64,000 bases of DNA from Pelagimonas phthalicica (lineage in GTDB: Bacteria; Pseudomonadota; Alphaproteobacteria; Rhodobacterales; Rhodobacteraceae). Position 1 is the stretch's first letter, and each line of letters begins with the position of its first letter. The stretch is from positions 372,001 through 436,000 of the forward strand of contig NZ_SOAP01000001.1 in NCBI RefSeq assembly GCF_004364805.1, read 5' to 3'. Of the stretch, positions 9,398 through 18,233 are shown piece by piece. Under the pieces are notes generated by a model that worked only from the letters and a program-made list of their open reading frames with translations, was not told where the DNA came from and searched no databases. The position numbers were made by a program, and so were the translations under genes.

Positions 9398-9511
9398 GTC
9401 CCTCGCGATCACCTGATCGCTTGAAAGTCGGGCGATGGGCCTGATGGCCCCGCCCAAATGACCAAGACTTAACCTTATGCTCGCCCCGCTGGGGCAACCT
9501 GGAGAAAAACC

Positions 9512-9691
9512 ATGATCAAGTTCATCAAAAACTTCCGCAAAGACGAAGCTGGCGCAGTCACCGTTGACTGGGTTGTTCTGACCGCCGCTGTTGTTGGCCT
9601 GGCCATCGCCGCCTACTCGACCATCGAGACAAACGCCAACACCCTGATCACCGCCGCTGGTGGTGCTGTTGCGGCAGAAAACGACTTCTAA
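9512..9691 (+). CDS. flp: Flp/Tad major pilin, copy 3
   Basis: 59 residues, identical in protein sequence to copy 1. The ribosome site GGAGAAAAACC is the same as in copy 2 and a hairpin GCCCC/GGGGC (9483-9495) lies just upstream. A 10-bp perfect stem GTTTCTGGTC/GACCAGAAAC follows the gene at 9713-9741. The identity to copy 1, including most silent positions, points to recent duplication or gene conversion. Confidence 0.93.
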   Translation: MIKFIKNFRKDEAGAVTVDWVVLTAAVVGLAIAAYSTIETNANTLITAAGGAVAAENDF

Positions 9692-9769
9692 GTCGATTTC
9701 GCAAAAGCCTAAGTTTCTGGTCGGCTTGTCTGACCAGAAACCCCACTATCAGAGCAGGAAAGGGTCAAC

Positions 9770-9949
9770 ATGCTGAAATTTATCCAAGCATTCCGCGAAG
9801 ACCAATCTGGTGCCGTCACCGTCGATTGGGTTGTCATCACTGCCGCTGTAGTTGGAATGTCCGCGATCTCCTTCTTTATGATCGAAGACAATTCACTGGC
9901 GCTGATGAACGCAGCTGGCGGAGCAATCGCCGCAGAAAACGATTTCTGA
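9770..9949 (+). CDS. flp: Divergent Flp-type pilin, copy 4
   Basis: 59 residues like the other three but clearly diverged: MLKFIQAFREDQSG leader, then AVTVDWVVITAAVVGMSAIS and SFFMIEDNSLALMN in the middle, with the same end AAENDF. The Asp-Trp replacement is kept. AGGAAAGGG precedes the start. It may be a minor pilin or a spare variant; the strict length conservation argues that it is functional. It is followed by a long stem-loop before cpaB. Confidence 0.9.
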   Translation: MLKFIQAFREDQSGAVTVDWVVITAAVVGMSAISFFMIEDNSLALMNAAGGAIAAENDF

Positions 9950-9968
9950 TTTCCCTGTTCCCTACGCA

Positions 9969-10000
9969 AATGGGCTGTGCTTGTCTAAGCGCGGCCCATT
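9969..10000 (+). terminator. Stem-loop between pilin genes and cpaB
   Basis: AATGGGC.TGTGCTT pairs with AAGCGCG.GCCCATT over 14 bp including two G-U pairs, loop GTCT, followed by CTTATG. It has no long T tract, so it is either a weak terminator or a 3' end stabiliser. It would let pilin messages outnumber those of the assembly genes. Confidence 0.65.
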
Positions 10001-10134
10001 CTTATGAGCGGATCATGCGTGAAACTTCACGGAAGAACCGCCTTCGTGGCCCGATTTCGCCACAATTTTTGGTCAGTTTGGGTTTCGGATCGCACCCTAT
10101 TCATCGCGGTCCCGAGTTAATCATGAGGTGAAAC

Positions 10135-10995
10135 ATGCGACTTGTATTCGGATTGGTGCTGATTGCAGGACTGGGGCTGGCAGGTTTTGCCGTCTACATG
10201 GCGCAGAATTATATCGGCGCTTATGAAAACGCCTTGCAACAGGAACGCGCCAAAGTGACCGCCGCTGTGCCAACACAGCAGATCTATGTCACAACCCGCG
10301 CCATTGCCTTTGGCGAACAGATCCTACCCGAGGATATCCAACTGGCCCCCTGGCCCAAAGAGATCCTCCCCGAAGGGTATTTTGACGAAGCCAACCCAAC
10401 CTCCGCCGTGGGAGAAGATCCGCGCGTGGCGCTGCGACCGATGGAAAAGTTTGAGGCCGTTCTGGCGATCAAAGTGTCCGAACCCGGTGGTGACGCCGGC
10501 CTGACATCGCGCCTTGAAAGGGGCCAACGTGCCTTTGCGATCAAGGTTGACGTGGCTTCGGGTGTGTCGGGCTTCCTGCGCCCTGGTGACCGTGTTGACG
10601 TCTATTGGACAGGCCGCATCCCCGGCAACGATCCGCACCTGCCAAAGGGCGACGTAACTAAGCTGATCGAAACCGGCATGCGTCTGATTGCGATTGACCA
10701 GATGTCTGAAACCGAGACAACGGCAACGACTATCGCTCAAACAGTCACCGTCGCGGCCAGCCCGCAGCAGGTTGCTGCCCTCGCGCAAGCTCAGAAAACC
10801 GGTCAACTGTCCCTGTCTCTGATGGCCAGCAATGATGACACCGTCGCCGATGCCATCGAAGTCGACCAACTGTCTTTGCTGGGTCTGGAACAGCCCGAAG
10901 CCGAAGAGGCCCCCAAGCGCGCGCTGCAAACCTGCACTCGGATCGAACGTCGCGGCAATGTCCGGACCGAAATTCCGATCCCCTGTTCGAACTGA
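10135..10995 (+). CDS. cpaB: Flp pilus assembly protein CpaB (RcpC)
   Basis: 286-residue envelope protein with an N-terminal membrane segment (about residues 3-22), a SAF domain (VTTRAIAFGEQILPEDIQLA, the AFP-like fold that binds pilus or glycan parts) and the CpaB/RcpC domain with VASGVSGFLRPGDRVDVYWT. The C-terminus carries two cysteines. It assists the secretin CpaC in the outer part of the Tad machine. ATG at 10135 has AGGTG upstream. It starts 185 bases after the last pilin and ends before its own terminator. Confidence 0.94.
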   Translation: MRLVFGLVLIAGLGLAGFAVYMAQNYIGAYENALQQERAKVTAAVPTQQIYVTTRAIAFGEQILPEDIQLAPWPKEILPEGYFDEANPTSAVGEDPRVALRPMEKFEAVLAIKVSEPGGDAGLTSRLERGQRAFAIKVDVASGVSGFLRPGDRVDVYWTGRIPGNDPHLPKGDVTKLIETGMRLIAIDQMSETETTATTIAQTVTVAASPQQVAALAQAQKTGQLSLSLMASNDDTVADAIEVDQLSLLGLEQPEAEEAPKRALQTCTRIERRGNVRTEIPIPCSN

Positions 10996-11020
10996 TACAG
11001 TTTCAACACCTTGCGATCAG

Positions 11021-11049
11021 ACGGGCGCCCCAATCGGGTGCCCGTTTTG
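11021..11049 (+). terminator. Terminator after cpaB
   Basis: ACGGGCGCCC and GGGTGCCCGT form a 10-bp stem (one G-U pair) with loop CAATC, followed by TTTGC. It suggests that cpaC and the genes after it have their own promoter in the next 150 bases. Confidence 0.75.
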
Positions 11050-11200
11050 CTGTGGCCTAAAAATCATCTGTTGCCAGTTATCCACATAAATTTTGCGACC
11101 GAAGTCATTGATTCTTGCAAAAAATCCAAAACTGGCGCAGATTTGCTCCAAATACAGGCGAAAAGACCTGTGAATGAGGCGTGATCGAAAGGCAGGTCAC

Positions 11201-12622
11201 ATGAAATTTGATAGATTCATGAAGGCGGCCCTGTTGGGGCTGACAATGGCTGTGACCGCTCCGGTCGCAACAGAGCTGCGGGCGGAAACCCTGCGGGTCA
11301 TGCGCAATGGCACCGAACAGGTGCTCAAGGTTGCGATGAACCGCGCGGTTGTCGTCGAAAGCGACCAGCCCTTTGGCGAACTTTCGGTGGTAAATCCCGA
11401 AATCGCCGATATCGCATCGCTCTCTGACCGCACCATCTATGTTCTGGGCAAATCGCCTGGTGCTACCACCCTGACCATTCTCGACGGCCAGGGCCGGCTC
11501 ATTACGAATGTCGATGTGCGCGTCACCGCCGACATCACCGAATTCAAAGAGCGGCTGCGCCAGATCCTTCCGGATGAAAAGATCGAAGTCCGCACCGCCA
11601 ATGACGGCATTGTTCTGTCCGGCACGGCCTCTTCAACGGCGCGCATGCAGCGCGCGCTTGACTTGGCAGAGCGTTACGCGCCTGAACGGGTGTCAAACCT
11701 GATGACGGTCGGCGGCATCCAACAGGTCATGCTCAAGGTGCGCTTTGCAGAAATGCAACGCACCGTTGGCAAACAGCTCCGCGCCTCTCTGGCGACCGGC
11801 GGCTCTGTGCTTGGTGGCGATCTTGGGCTGGAACTCGGGACCGGCAACGCTGCCCCATTGGCCCATGTCGATGCCGTTTCCAACAAACTCTTCCCCGAGG
11901 GGATCGACACCGAAGGCAGTGCACTGCTTGGCTTTAACATGGGTGGCCTCGAAGTGGGCATCCTCCTCGAAGCCCTTGAATCCAAAGGCGTTGTTCGCAC
12001 CCTTGCGGAACCGAACCTGACCGCCCTGTCCGGTCAAGAGGCCAAGTTCCTGGCCGGTGGCGAATACCCGGTTCCGGTCTCTCAGCAGAACAACACCATC
12101 ACCATCGAATTCAAACCATTCGGGGTCGAGCTCAACTTTATCCCGCGCGTGATCGATGGCGATCTGATCAATCTCGAAATGGAAGCCGCGGTTTCCTCGA
12201 TCGACAACACCAACGGTATCAGCCTGTCGGATATCACCGTCGCAGCCTTTAAGCGGCGCGAGACCCAGACCACGGTCGAGCTGCGCGATGGTGAAAGCTT
12301 TGCGATTGCAGGGCTTTTGATGGATGACTTTACCGATCTGAACGGTCAGGTGCCCTGGCTTGGCGATGTACCGGTGCTGGGCGCGCTGTTCCGCAGTGCC
12401 GAATACCAGCGCGAACAATCCGAGCTGGTCATTATCGTGACGCCGCATCTGGTGACACCGACACGCGGCGAGGCCCTGGCCCTGCCGACCGACCGGGTCA
12501 TTCCCCCGACCGAAAAGGATCTGTTCCTGCGCGGTCGTGTGGCTGGCACACCAAAAACCGGCGCAGCGGGCGAAGTGGCGAAACAAGATTTCACCGGCTC
12601 TTACGGCTATGTGATGGATTGA
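11201..12622 (+). CDS. cpaC: Tad outer membrane secretin CpaC (RcpA)
   Basis: Forms the outer membrane channel for the Flp pilus. 473 residues from the ATG at 11201, which has AAAGGCAGG upstream; the in-frame ATG at 11174 would add nine residues before the signal peptide and has no ribosome site. Signal peptide to about residue 27, then a secretin N-terminal domain (VVNPEIADIASLSDRTIYVLG), a BON-like domain, and the C-terminal secretin domain with EFKPFGVELNFIPRV and VPWLGDVPVLGALFRSAEYQ. Normal length. Its stop overlaps the open frame of the next gene. Confidence 0.95.
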   Translation: MKFDRFMKAALLGLTMAVTAPVATELRAETLRVMRNGTEQVLKVAMNRAVVVESDQPFGELSVVNPEIADIASLSDRTIYVLGKSPGATTLTILDGQGRLITNVDVRVTADITEFKERLRQILPDEKIEVRTANDGIVLSGTASSTARMQRALDLAERYAPERVSNLMTVGGIQQVMLKVRFAEMQRTVGKQLRASLATGGSVLGGDLGLELGTGNAAPLAHVDAVSNKLFPEGIDTEGSALLGFNMGGLEVGILLEALESKGVVRTLAEPNLTALSGQEAKFLAGGEYPVPVSQQNNTITIEFKPFGVELNFIPRVIDGDLINLEMEAAVSSIDNTNGISLSDITVAAFKRRETQTTVELRDGESFAIAGLLMDDFTDLNGQVPWLGDVPVLGALFRSAEYQREQSELVIIVTPHLVTPTRGEALALPTDRVIPPTEKDLFLRGRVAGTPKTGAAGEVAKQDFTGSYGYVMD

Positions 12623-12639
12623 GCGGAGGCATGGGACAG

Positions 12640-13329
12640 ATGATCAGGACCACGATTACCGGCATCACAATCAGCCTCGCGCTGGCCGGATGTAGTAGCA
12701 ACCCAGCCGGGGAAAATGTGCGCGGTGCGTTTTACCGCGAAGCGGGCTCGTTGATTGACACCGGCCATTTCGGCAATGCCACCATGCACAACACCCAGAT
12801 CATGAATGGCGACAAACAATTCGTCTATGATCTGTCCCAGCGTTTTGCCTCCGAGGTCATGACCACGGTGAACTTTGCCTTTAACAGCTCGGTTCTGGAT
12901 GCGGGTGCGATTGATACGCTGCGCGAGCAGGCGCATTGGATCCGCCAATTCCCCGAAGTGCGCTTTAAGGTTTATGGCCATACCGACAAAGTTGGCGGCA
13001 ACAGCTATAACAAGGCTCTGGGCCTGCGCCGCGCGCGCACTGTTGTTAACTATCTTGTCTCCCAAGGCATCGACGGTTCGCGCCTCGAGGCGGTGGTCAG
13101 CTTTGGCGAAACCCAGCCGTTGATCGTCACCGAAGGTAAAGAGCGCCGCAACCGCCGCACCGTAACCGAGGTTTCGGGCTTTGTGGACGGTCACCAGACT
13201 GTGATGGACGGCAAATATGCCGAAGTCATCTATCGCGAATATGTCCGTAGCGCCGAACCTGTTACGGGTTTGACCGGCGTTGCCAGCTCGAACCTCGAAG
13301 TAGATAGCGGCATTGACGGCGGCGAATAA
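12640..13329 (+). CDS. OmpA-family lipoprotein of the Tad locus
   Basis: 229-residue lipoprotein: signal peptide ending in SLALAGC (lipobox), an unknown middle part, and an OmpA C-terminal peptidoglycan-binding domain with TVNFAFNSSVLDAGA, VRFKVYGHTDKVGGNSYN and GLRRARTVVNYLVSQGID. It would anchor the pilus machine to the cell wall. It sits where many Tad loci carry cpaD. The ATG at 12640 is chosen because CGGAGG at 12624-12629 is ten bases upstream and the signal peptide begins right there; ATG at 12631 is possible. A terminator follows. Confidence 0.87.
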   Translation: MIRTTITGITISLALAGCSSNPAGENVRGAFYREAGSLIDTGHFGNATMHNTQIMNGDKQFVYDLSQRFASEVMTTVNFAFNSSVLDAGAIDTLREQAHWIRQFPEVRFKVYGHTDKVGGNSYNKALGLRRARTVVNYLVSQGIDGSRLEAVVSFGETQPLIVTEGKERRNRRTVTEVSGFVDGHQTVMDGKYAEVIYREYVRSAEPVTGLTGVASSNLEVDSGIDGGE

Positions 13330-13353
13330 ACCACCCACACAACAACCAAGATT

Positions 13354-13380
13354 AAGGCACCTTTCGGGGTGCCTTTTCTT
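13354..13380 (+). terminator. Terminator after the OmpA-like gene
   Basis: AAGGCACC / GGTGCCTT 8-bp stem with loop TTTCGG, followed by TTCTTTT. Genes cpaE onward therefore probably have a second promoter between 13380 and 13565. Confidence 0.85.
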
Positions 13381-13564
13381 TTGACCGTCCAGAAATACCG
13401 TACAATTTCGACTTTTTGGCCCAAATGTTGCCGCCTTTCACCGTCAGTTTCGACTGCAAAGGATCAAAGCGTCGCAATTTGAGTCGGCGCATCGGATTCG
13501 GAAATCGGGTGGCGAAATGATTGGTTTCTTCACCTTTCCGGTTCGGCAGAAAGGACGCGAGGCC

Positions 13565-14809
13565 ATGACGAGTACTATTCCAACCCAGGCGGACCCATCG
13601 CCCATCGTTGCCTGCACCATCAGCCGTGATGTGCAAAACTTCGATCTTCTGATCGAAGACATGGAAACGATCCTTGGGGAAAGCTGGGGGGATCTCGGCT
13701 TTGACGAAGCCCTGGCCTTTTTCAACCAAAAAGAGGCCGAAGGGTTGGAATTTGTCGCCATGGCGATTGATGCCATCGACGAGCCAGACCTCGCCCTGCT
13801 CAGCGGCATTATTTCCGGGGCCAAGAACCGGGGCATCAAGGTTGTCCTGATCGCCGAAGATGTCACGCCCGCCTCGCTTCACCAATTGCTGCGCCAAGGG
13901 GCTGATGAATTTGTTCCCTATCCGCTACCCGAAGGGGAGTTGGCCGCTGCGGTTGAGCGTATGCGCAATCCCCCTGCCCCGGTCGCCGCAGAGGTGCAGC
14001 CGGGTGAACAAGGCGTCAAGCTCTCCGGGGATGGCGATGGAGTTTTGATTGCGGTCCAAGGGCTTGCCGGTGGTGTTGGCGCAACGACGATGGCCGTCAA
14101 CCTGGCCTACGAGCTCGCCGAATGTCGCAAAGAGGGCCAACCCAAGGTCTGCCTGATCGACTTTGGCCTGCAATTTGGCACAGTCGCCACCTATCTTGAC
14201 CTGCCCCGCCGCGAGGCCGTGCTGGAACTGCTGTCCGATGTCGAATCCATGGATGGTGACAGCTTTGGGCAAGCCTTGGTCAGCTACGAAGATAAGATCC
14301 AGGTCTTTACGTCACCTTCAGACATCCTGCCGCTCGACATGATTGGCCCGGCGGATGTTCAGGCCATTCTCGACGTGGCGCGCAATCACTTTGATTATGT
14401 CATCGTCGATATGCCCAGCACGATTGTGCAATGGACCGAAACCGTCCTGACCGAGGCGCAGGTCTATTTCGCCATGGTCGCGCTCGACATGCGCTCGGCC
14501 CAGAACGCCATGCGCCTGAAACGCGCCCTGCAATCCGAAGACCTGCCCTATGACAAGCTACGCTATGTGCTGAACCACGCGCCCAAATTCACCGACCTGC
14601 AAGGCAAAGGTCGCGTGAAACGCATGGCGGATGGTTTGGGCATTGCCCTTGATCTGCAACTGCCTGATGGCGGCAAGCCGGTGGCGCAAGCCTGCGATCA
14701 CGGTCTGCCATTGGCCAATCACGTGCCCAAGAACCCGCTCCGCAAAGAGTTTGTCAAACTGGCCGCCCAACTGGACGCCATCGGCAATTCCGACGCCGAA
14801 GCCGCCTGA
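13565..14809 (+). CDS. cpaE: Pilus assembly protein CpaE (TadZ), ParA/MinD-like ATPase
   Basis: Localises the Tad machine to the pole. 414 residues: an N-terminal receiver-like domain without clear phosphorylation residues (about 15-135), then a deviant-Walker ATPase domain. The P-loop reads LAGGVGATTMAVNLAYELA; the signature lysine of ParA/MinD (KGGxGKT) is missing, as is usual for CpaE/TadZ. LIDFGLQFGTVATYLDL is the Walker A' region. The ATG at 13565 has AAAGGACGCGAGG upstream; the frame is open back to 13517 but that part looks non-coding. Starts a cpaE-cpaF-tadB-tadC series. Confidence 0.93.
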   Translation: MTSTIPTQADPSPIVACTISRDVQNFDLLIEDMETILGESWGDLGFDEALAFFNQKEAEGLEFVAMAIDAIDEPDLALLSGIISGAKNRGIKVVLIAEDVTPASLHQLLRQGADEFVPYPLPEGELAAAVERMRNPPAPVAAEVQPGEQGVKLSGDGDGVLIAVQGLAGGVGATTMAVNLAYELAECRKEGQPKVCLIDFGLQFGTVATYLDLPRREAVLELLSDVESMDGDSFGQALVSYEDKIQVFTSPSDILPLDMIGPADVQAILDVARNHFDYVIVDMPSTIVQWTETVLTEAQVYFAMVALDMRSAQNAMRLKRALQSEDLPYDKLRYVLNHAPKFTDLQGKGRVKRMADGLGIALDLQLPDGGKPVAQACDHGLPLANHVPKNPLRKEFVKLAAQLDAIGNSDAEAA

Positions 14810-14824
14810 TAACGAGGATTATTG

Positions 14825-16276
14825 ATGTTTTCGCGCTACAAGAAAAACCAGGTTTCCGAGGCAGCCCCCGTTCAGGCCAAAGCCCCGGCTGCCCCCGTTG
14901 CGCCTGCGGCAGAAGCCGCACCAGCCGAACAACCCGCCGCTCGTCGTCCGGTTCAGCCCAAGGTCGCGGCCAAAGCTGCGCCTGCGGACAAGGAAAAGAA
15001 ACGCAAGGAACGTCTGGCTGACATCAAGCTGGAAATGCACCGCGCGTTGTTGGACAACCTGAACCTCGCCGCACTTGACGCCGCGAGCGAGGCAGAGCTG
15101 CGCGAAGAAATCAACGACATCACCACCGAGACCTTGCAGGAAAAAGGCGTGGTTCTGAACCGGGACGAACGCCGCACGATGATCAATGACCTCTATGACG
15201 AGGTCAAAGGTCTGGGGCCGCTTGAACCCCTGCTCAAGGACGAGACGATCTCGGATATTCTGGTCAACGGTCCGCAGCAGATCTTTATCGAACAAAACGG
15301 TAAGCTCAGCCTGTCGGACGTGACCTTTAAAGATGAAAAGCACCTGATGCGGATCATCGACAAGATCGTTTCCGCCGTCGGTCGCCGCGTCGATGAATCC
15401 AACCCTTATGTTGACGCCCGTCTTCAGGATGGGTCGCGTTTCAACGCCATGGTGCCGCCGGTTGCGATTGACGGCTCGCTTGTGTCCATTCGTAAGTTCA
15501 AAAAGGACAAACTGGGCATTGACGACCTGGTGAACTTTGGCGCCTTTACCGAAGAGATGGCGGTTTATTTGCAGGCCGCCGTGGCCACCCGCCTGAACGT
15601 GATCGTCTCGGGCGGTACCGGTTCTGGTAAAACCACCACGCTCAACGCGCTGTCCTCTTTCATCGACAACTCAGAACGTATTCTGACCATCGAGGATACG
15701 GCGGAACTTCAGCTGCAACAGACCCATGTGGGCCGCATGGAAAGCCGCCCGCCCAACGTCGAAGGCAAAGGTGCCGTTACCCCGCGTGACTGTCTGAAAA
15801 ACGCTCTGCGGATGCGCCCTGACCGGATCATCGTCGGGGAAACGCGTGGCGAAGAAGTTATCGACATGTTGCAGGCCATGAACACCGGCCACGACGGCTC
15901 CATGACCACGATCCACGCCAACTCGGCGCGTGACGGCGTGGCGCGTCTGGAAAACATGATCGCCATGGCCGGGATCGAAATGCCGCTGAAAGCGATGCGC
16001 GCGCAGATCTCGTCGGCTGTGAACCTGATTGTTCAGGCCTCGCGCCTCCAGGACGGCTCGCGTCGGATGACCTCGATCACCGAGATCACCGGGATGGAAG
16101 GCGACGTGATTTCCATGCAGGAAATCTTTCGTTTCCAACGTGTTGGCCTGACCCCCGATAACAAGATCATCGGGCATTTCACCGCCACTGGCGTGCGTTC
16201 GAACTTTTCCGAACGTTTCCGCATGTGGGGATATGACGTGCCCGCCTCGATCTACGAACCTTTCCGAGCGGAGTAA
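14825..16276 (+). CDS. cpaF: Tad secretion ATPase CpaF (TadA)
   Basis: Hexameric ATPase of the type II/IV secretion family that powers pilin assembly. 483 residues. The first 55 are Ala/Pro/Lys-rich and probably disordered, then an N-terminal helical domain, and the ATPase core with Walker [19 protein letters not shown], Asp box [12 protein letters not shown], Walker [17 protein letters not shown] and His box [14 protein letters not shown]. The ATG at 14825 has CGAGGA upstream and lies 12 bases after cpaE. High confidence. Confidence 0.97.
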   Translation: MFSRYKKNQVSEAAPVQAKAPAAPVAPAAEAAPAEQPAARRPVQPKVAAKAAPADKEKKRKERLADIKLEMHRALLDNLNLAALDAASEAELREEINDITTETLQEKGVVLNRDERRTMINDLYDEVKGLGPLEPLLKDETISDILVNGPQQIFIEQNGKLSLSDVTFKDEKHLMRIIDKIVSAVGRRVDESNPYVDARLQDGSRFNAMVPPVAIDGSLVSIRKFKKDKLGIDDLVNFGAFTEEMAVYLQAAVATRLNVIVSGGTGSGKTTTLNALSSFIDNSERILTIEDTAELQLQQTHVGRMESRPPNVEGKGAVTPRDCLKNALRMRPDRIIVGETRGEEVIDMLQAMNTGHDGSMTTIHANSARDGVARLENMIAMAGIEMPLKAMRAQISSAVNLIVQASRLQDGSRRMTSITEITGMEGDVISMQEIFRFQRVGLTPDNKIIGHFTATGVRSNFSERFRMWGYDVPASIYEPFRAE

Positions 16277-16281
16277 GACCC

Positions 16282-17247
16282 ATGCTCAGTGCAGCCCCAA
16301 TCATCTATGGCATGATCTTCCTTGGCGTTCTGGTCATGGTCAACGGCATCTATCTGGTGGCGTTTGGCAAATCGATCAGCCTGTCCAACAAGGTCAATCG
16401 TCGCCTCGAAATGCTCGACAAGGGCGAGCGGCGCGAAGACGTTCTGGCCAAGCTCCGCAAGGAGATGGACCAGCACATGAAATCACGCTCTTTGCCGCTC
16501 TATTCGCTCTTGGCGGATAAAGCGCAAAAAGCCTCCATCGCCTTTACCCCGCAACAGCTGATCATGGTCATGGCCGGTGCCTCTGTCGCTGCCTTTGTAG
16601 GCCTGTCCGTCGGCACCGAGGCAAGCCTGGCCGTGCGTCTGGTCATGGGTGTCGCCATGGGCGTGGGTGGTGTTTACATGTGGGTCAATCACAAGGCCAA
16701 AAAGCGCCTTAGCATGATTGAAGAGCAGCTGCCTGATGCAGTTGAGCTTATGGTGCGTTCCTTGCGTGTCGGTCACCCGTTCAGCTCGGCCATCACCATT
16801 GTGTCCAAAGAAATCAAAGACCCGCTGGCCACCGAATTCGGCGTCATCGCAGACGAGGCCACCTATGGCCGCGATGTGGGCGAAGCCCTGAAACACATGG
16901 CCGAACGGCTCGACATGCAGGATTTGCGCTTTCTCGCGGTGGCCGTGGCCATTCAGCAGCAAGCCGGTGGTAACCTCGCCGAGATCCTCGAGGGTCTTGC
17001 CAAGGTGATCCGCGCCCGTTTCCGCCTGTTCCGCCGCGTCAAGGCGATCACGGCCGAGGCACAGTGGTCCGGTAAATTCCTGTCCGGTTTCCCGGTCGCC
17101 GCGCTGATCTTTATCCAGGTGGCCAAGCCCGATTACTACGACGAGGTGCTCGATCACCCGTGGTTCATCCCGGCCTGCTTTATCGTGGGTATCATGCTGA
17201 CGCTGAACATCTTTGTGATGCGCGCTCTTGTGAATATCAAAGTGTAA
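16282..17247 (+). CDS. tadB: Tad inner membrane protein TadB
   Basis: 321-residue polytopic membrane protein of the type II secretion F (T2SSF) family, a platform on which CpaF acts. An N-terminal helix (about 7-27), paired helices near 88-135, a cytoplasmic T2SSF domain (LPDAVELMVRSLRVGHPFSS, then QDLRFLAVAVAIQQQAGGNLAEI) and two helices at the C-terminus. The ATG follows the cpaF stop by five bases with GGAGTAAGA as the ribosome site. Same layout as TadB elsewhere. Confidence 0.95.
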   Translation: MLSAAPIIYGMIFLGVLVMVNGIYLVAFGKSISLSNKVNRRLEMLDKGERREDVLAKLRKEMDQHMKSRSLPLYSLLADKAQKASIAFTPQQLIMVMAGASVAAFVGLSVGTEASLAVRLVMGVAMGVGGVYMWVNHKAKKRLSMIEEQLPDAVELMVRSLRVGHPFSSAITIVSKEIKDPLATEFGVIADEATYGRDVGEALKHMAERLDMQDLRFLAVAVAIQQQAGGNLAEILEGLAKVIRARFRLFRRVKAITAEAQWSGKFLSGFPVAALIFIQVAKPDYYDEVLDHPWFIPACFIVGIMLTLNIFVMRALVNIKV

Positions 17248-17259
17248 GGACGCCCTGAC

Positions 17260-18231
17260 ATGTTTGACCAAATCAATCAGATGATCACCGATCAGCTTGG
17301 CCCCGCCGGCCCGCTGATGGTGGTGGCCGGGCTGGCCTTTATCCTGATCCTGGCGACCATCCCGATGATGATGAACGCCAAGCCCGATCCGATGGACAAG
17401 CTGAAAAAGTCCAACGCAGATCGCATGGCCGCCGACAAGCGCGCGGTGTTGCGGGACAAAAGCCGCAATGAGAAGCTGAACAAATACTCCCAGTTCCTCG
17501 AACCGCAGGACGAAAAAGAGCTGTCCGATGTCCGGATGAAGCTTTTGCAGGCGGGCTATCGTTCCAAAGACTCCGTTCAGCTCTATTTCTTTGCGCAAAT
17601 GGCGCTGGGTTTGGGCCTCTTGGCGGTTGGCGTTGTCTACTTCCTGATGTTCGTCAACGGGCCCGAGGCCACGTTGCAGCAAAAGATGATGTATATCCTC
17701 GGCCCCGGTGCCGCTGGTTACCTCGCGCCGAAATACTGGATCAACAAACGCGTCGAAAAACGCAAAGAGGAAATCCAGGGCGGTTTCCCCGATGCGCTCG
17801 ACATGATGTTGGTCTGTGTTGAGGCGGGTCAGTCGATGGACCAATCCATCGTTCGCGTCTCAAAAGAGCTGCGCGCCTCTTACCCGGCCCTCGCCGATGA
17901 ATTTGAAATCATCAGCCACGAGATGAAAGCAGGTAAGGACAAAACCAGCGTTCTCAACGACATGTCCGAACGTTGCGGCGTGCAGGATGTCAGCTCATTC
18001 GTGACGGTTCTGAACCAGGCGCAGACCTTTGGTACCTCGATTTCAGATGCGCTTCGGGTCTATGCCGGGGAAATGCGTGACAAAAGGGTCATGCGTGCCG
18101 AAGAAAAAGCAAACCAGTTGCCGACAAAGATGACGCTGACCACTATGATGCTGACAGTGCCTCCGCTCCTGATCATTCTTGTTGGTCCTTCTGCGGTTGG
18201 CATCACAGAAATGGGCAATATCGGACAGTAA
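17260..18231 (+). CDS. tadC: Tad inner membrane protein TadC
   Basis: 323-residue paralogue of TadB; the two form the inner membrane platform. An N-terminal helix (about 18-37), helices near 110-130 and 140-160, a T2SSF domain with FPDALDMMLVCVEAGQSMDQ and VSSFVTVLNQAQTFGTSISD, and a C-terminal helix with MTLTTMMLTVPPLLIILVGP. It starts 12 bases after tadB and ends three bases before the next gene. Confidence 0.95.
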   Translation: MFDQINQMITDQLGPAGPLMVVAGLAFILILATIPMMMNAKPDPMDKLKKSNADRMAADKRAVLRDKSRNEKLNKYSQFLEPQDEKELSDVRMKLLQAGYRSKDSVQLYFFAQMALGLGLLAVGVVYFLMFVNGPEATLQQKMMYILGPGAAGYLAPKYWINKRVEKRKEEIQGGFPDALDMMLVCVEAGQSMDQSIVRVSKELRASYPALADEFEIISHEMKAGKDKTSVLNDMSERCGVQDVSSFVTVLNQAQTFGTSISDALRVYAGEMRDKRVMRAEEKANQLPTKMTLTTMMLTVPPLLIILVGPSAVGITEMGNIGQ

Positions 18232-18233
18232 AC

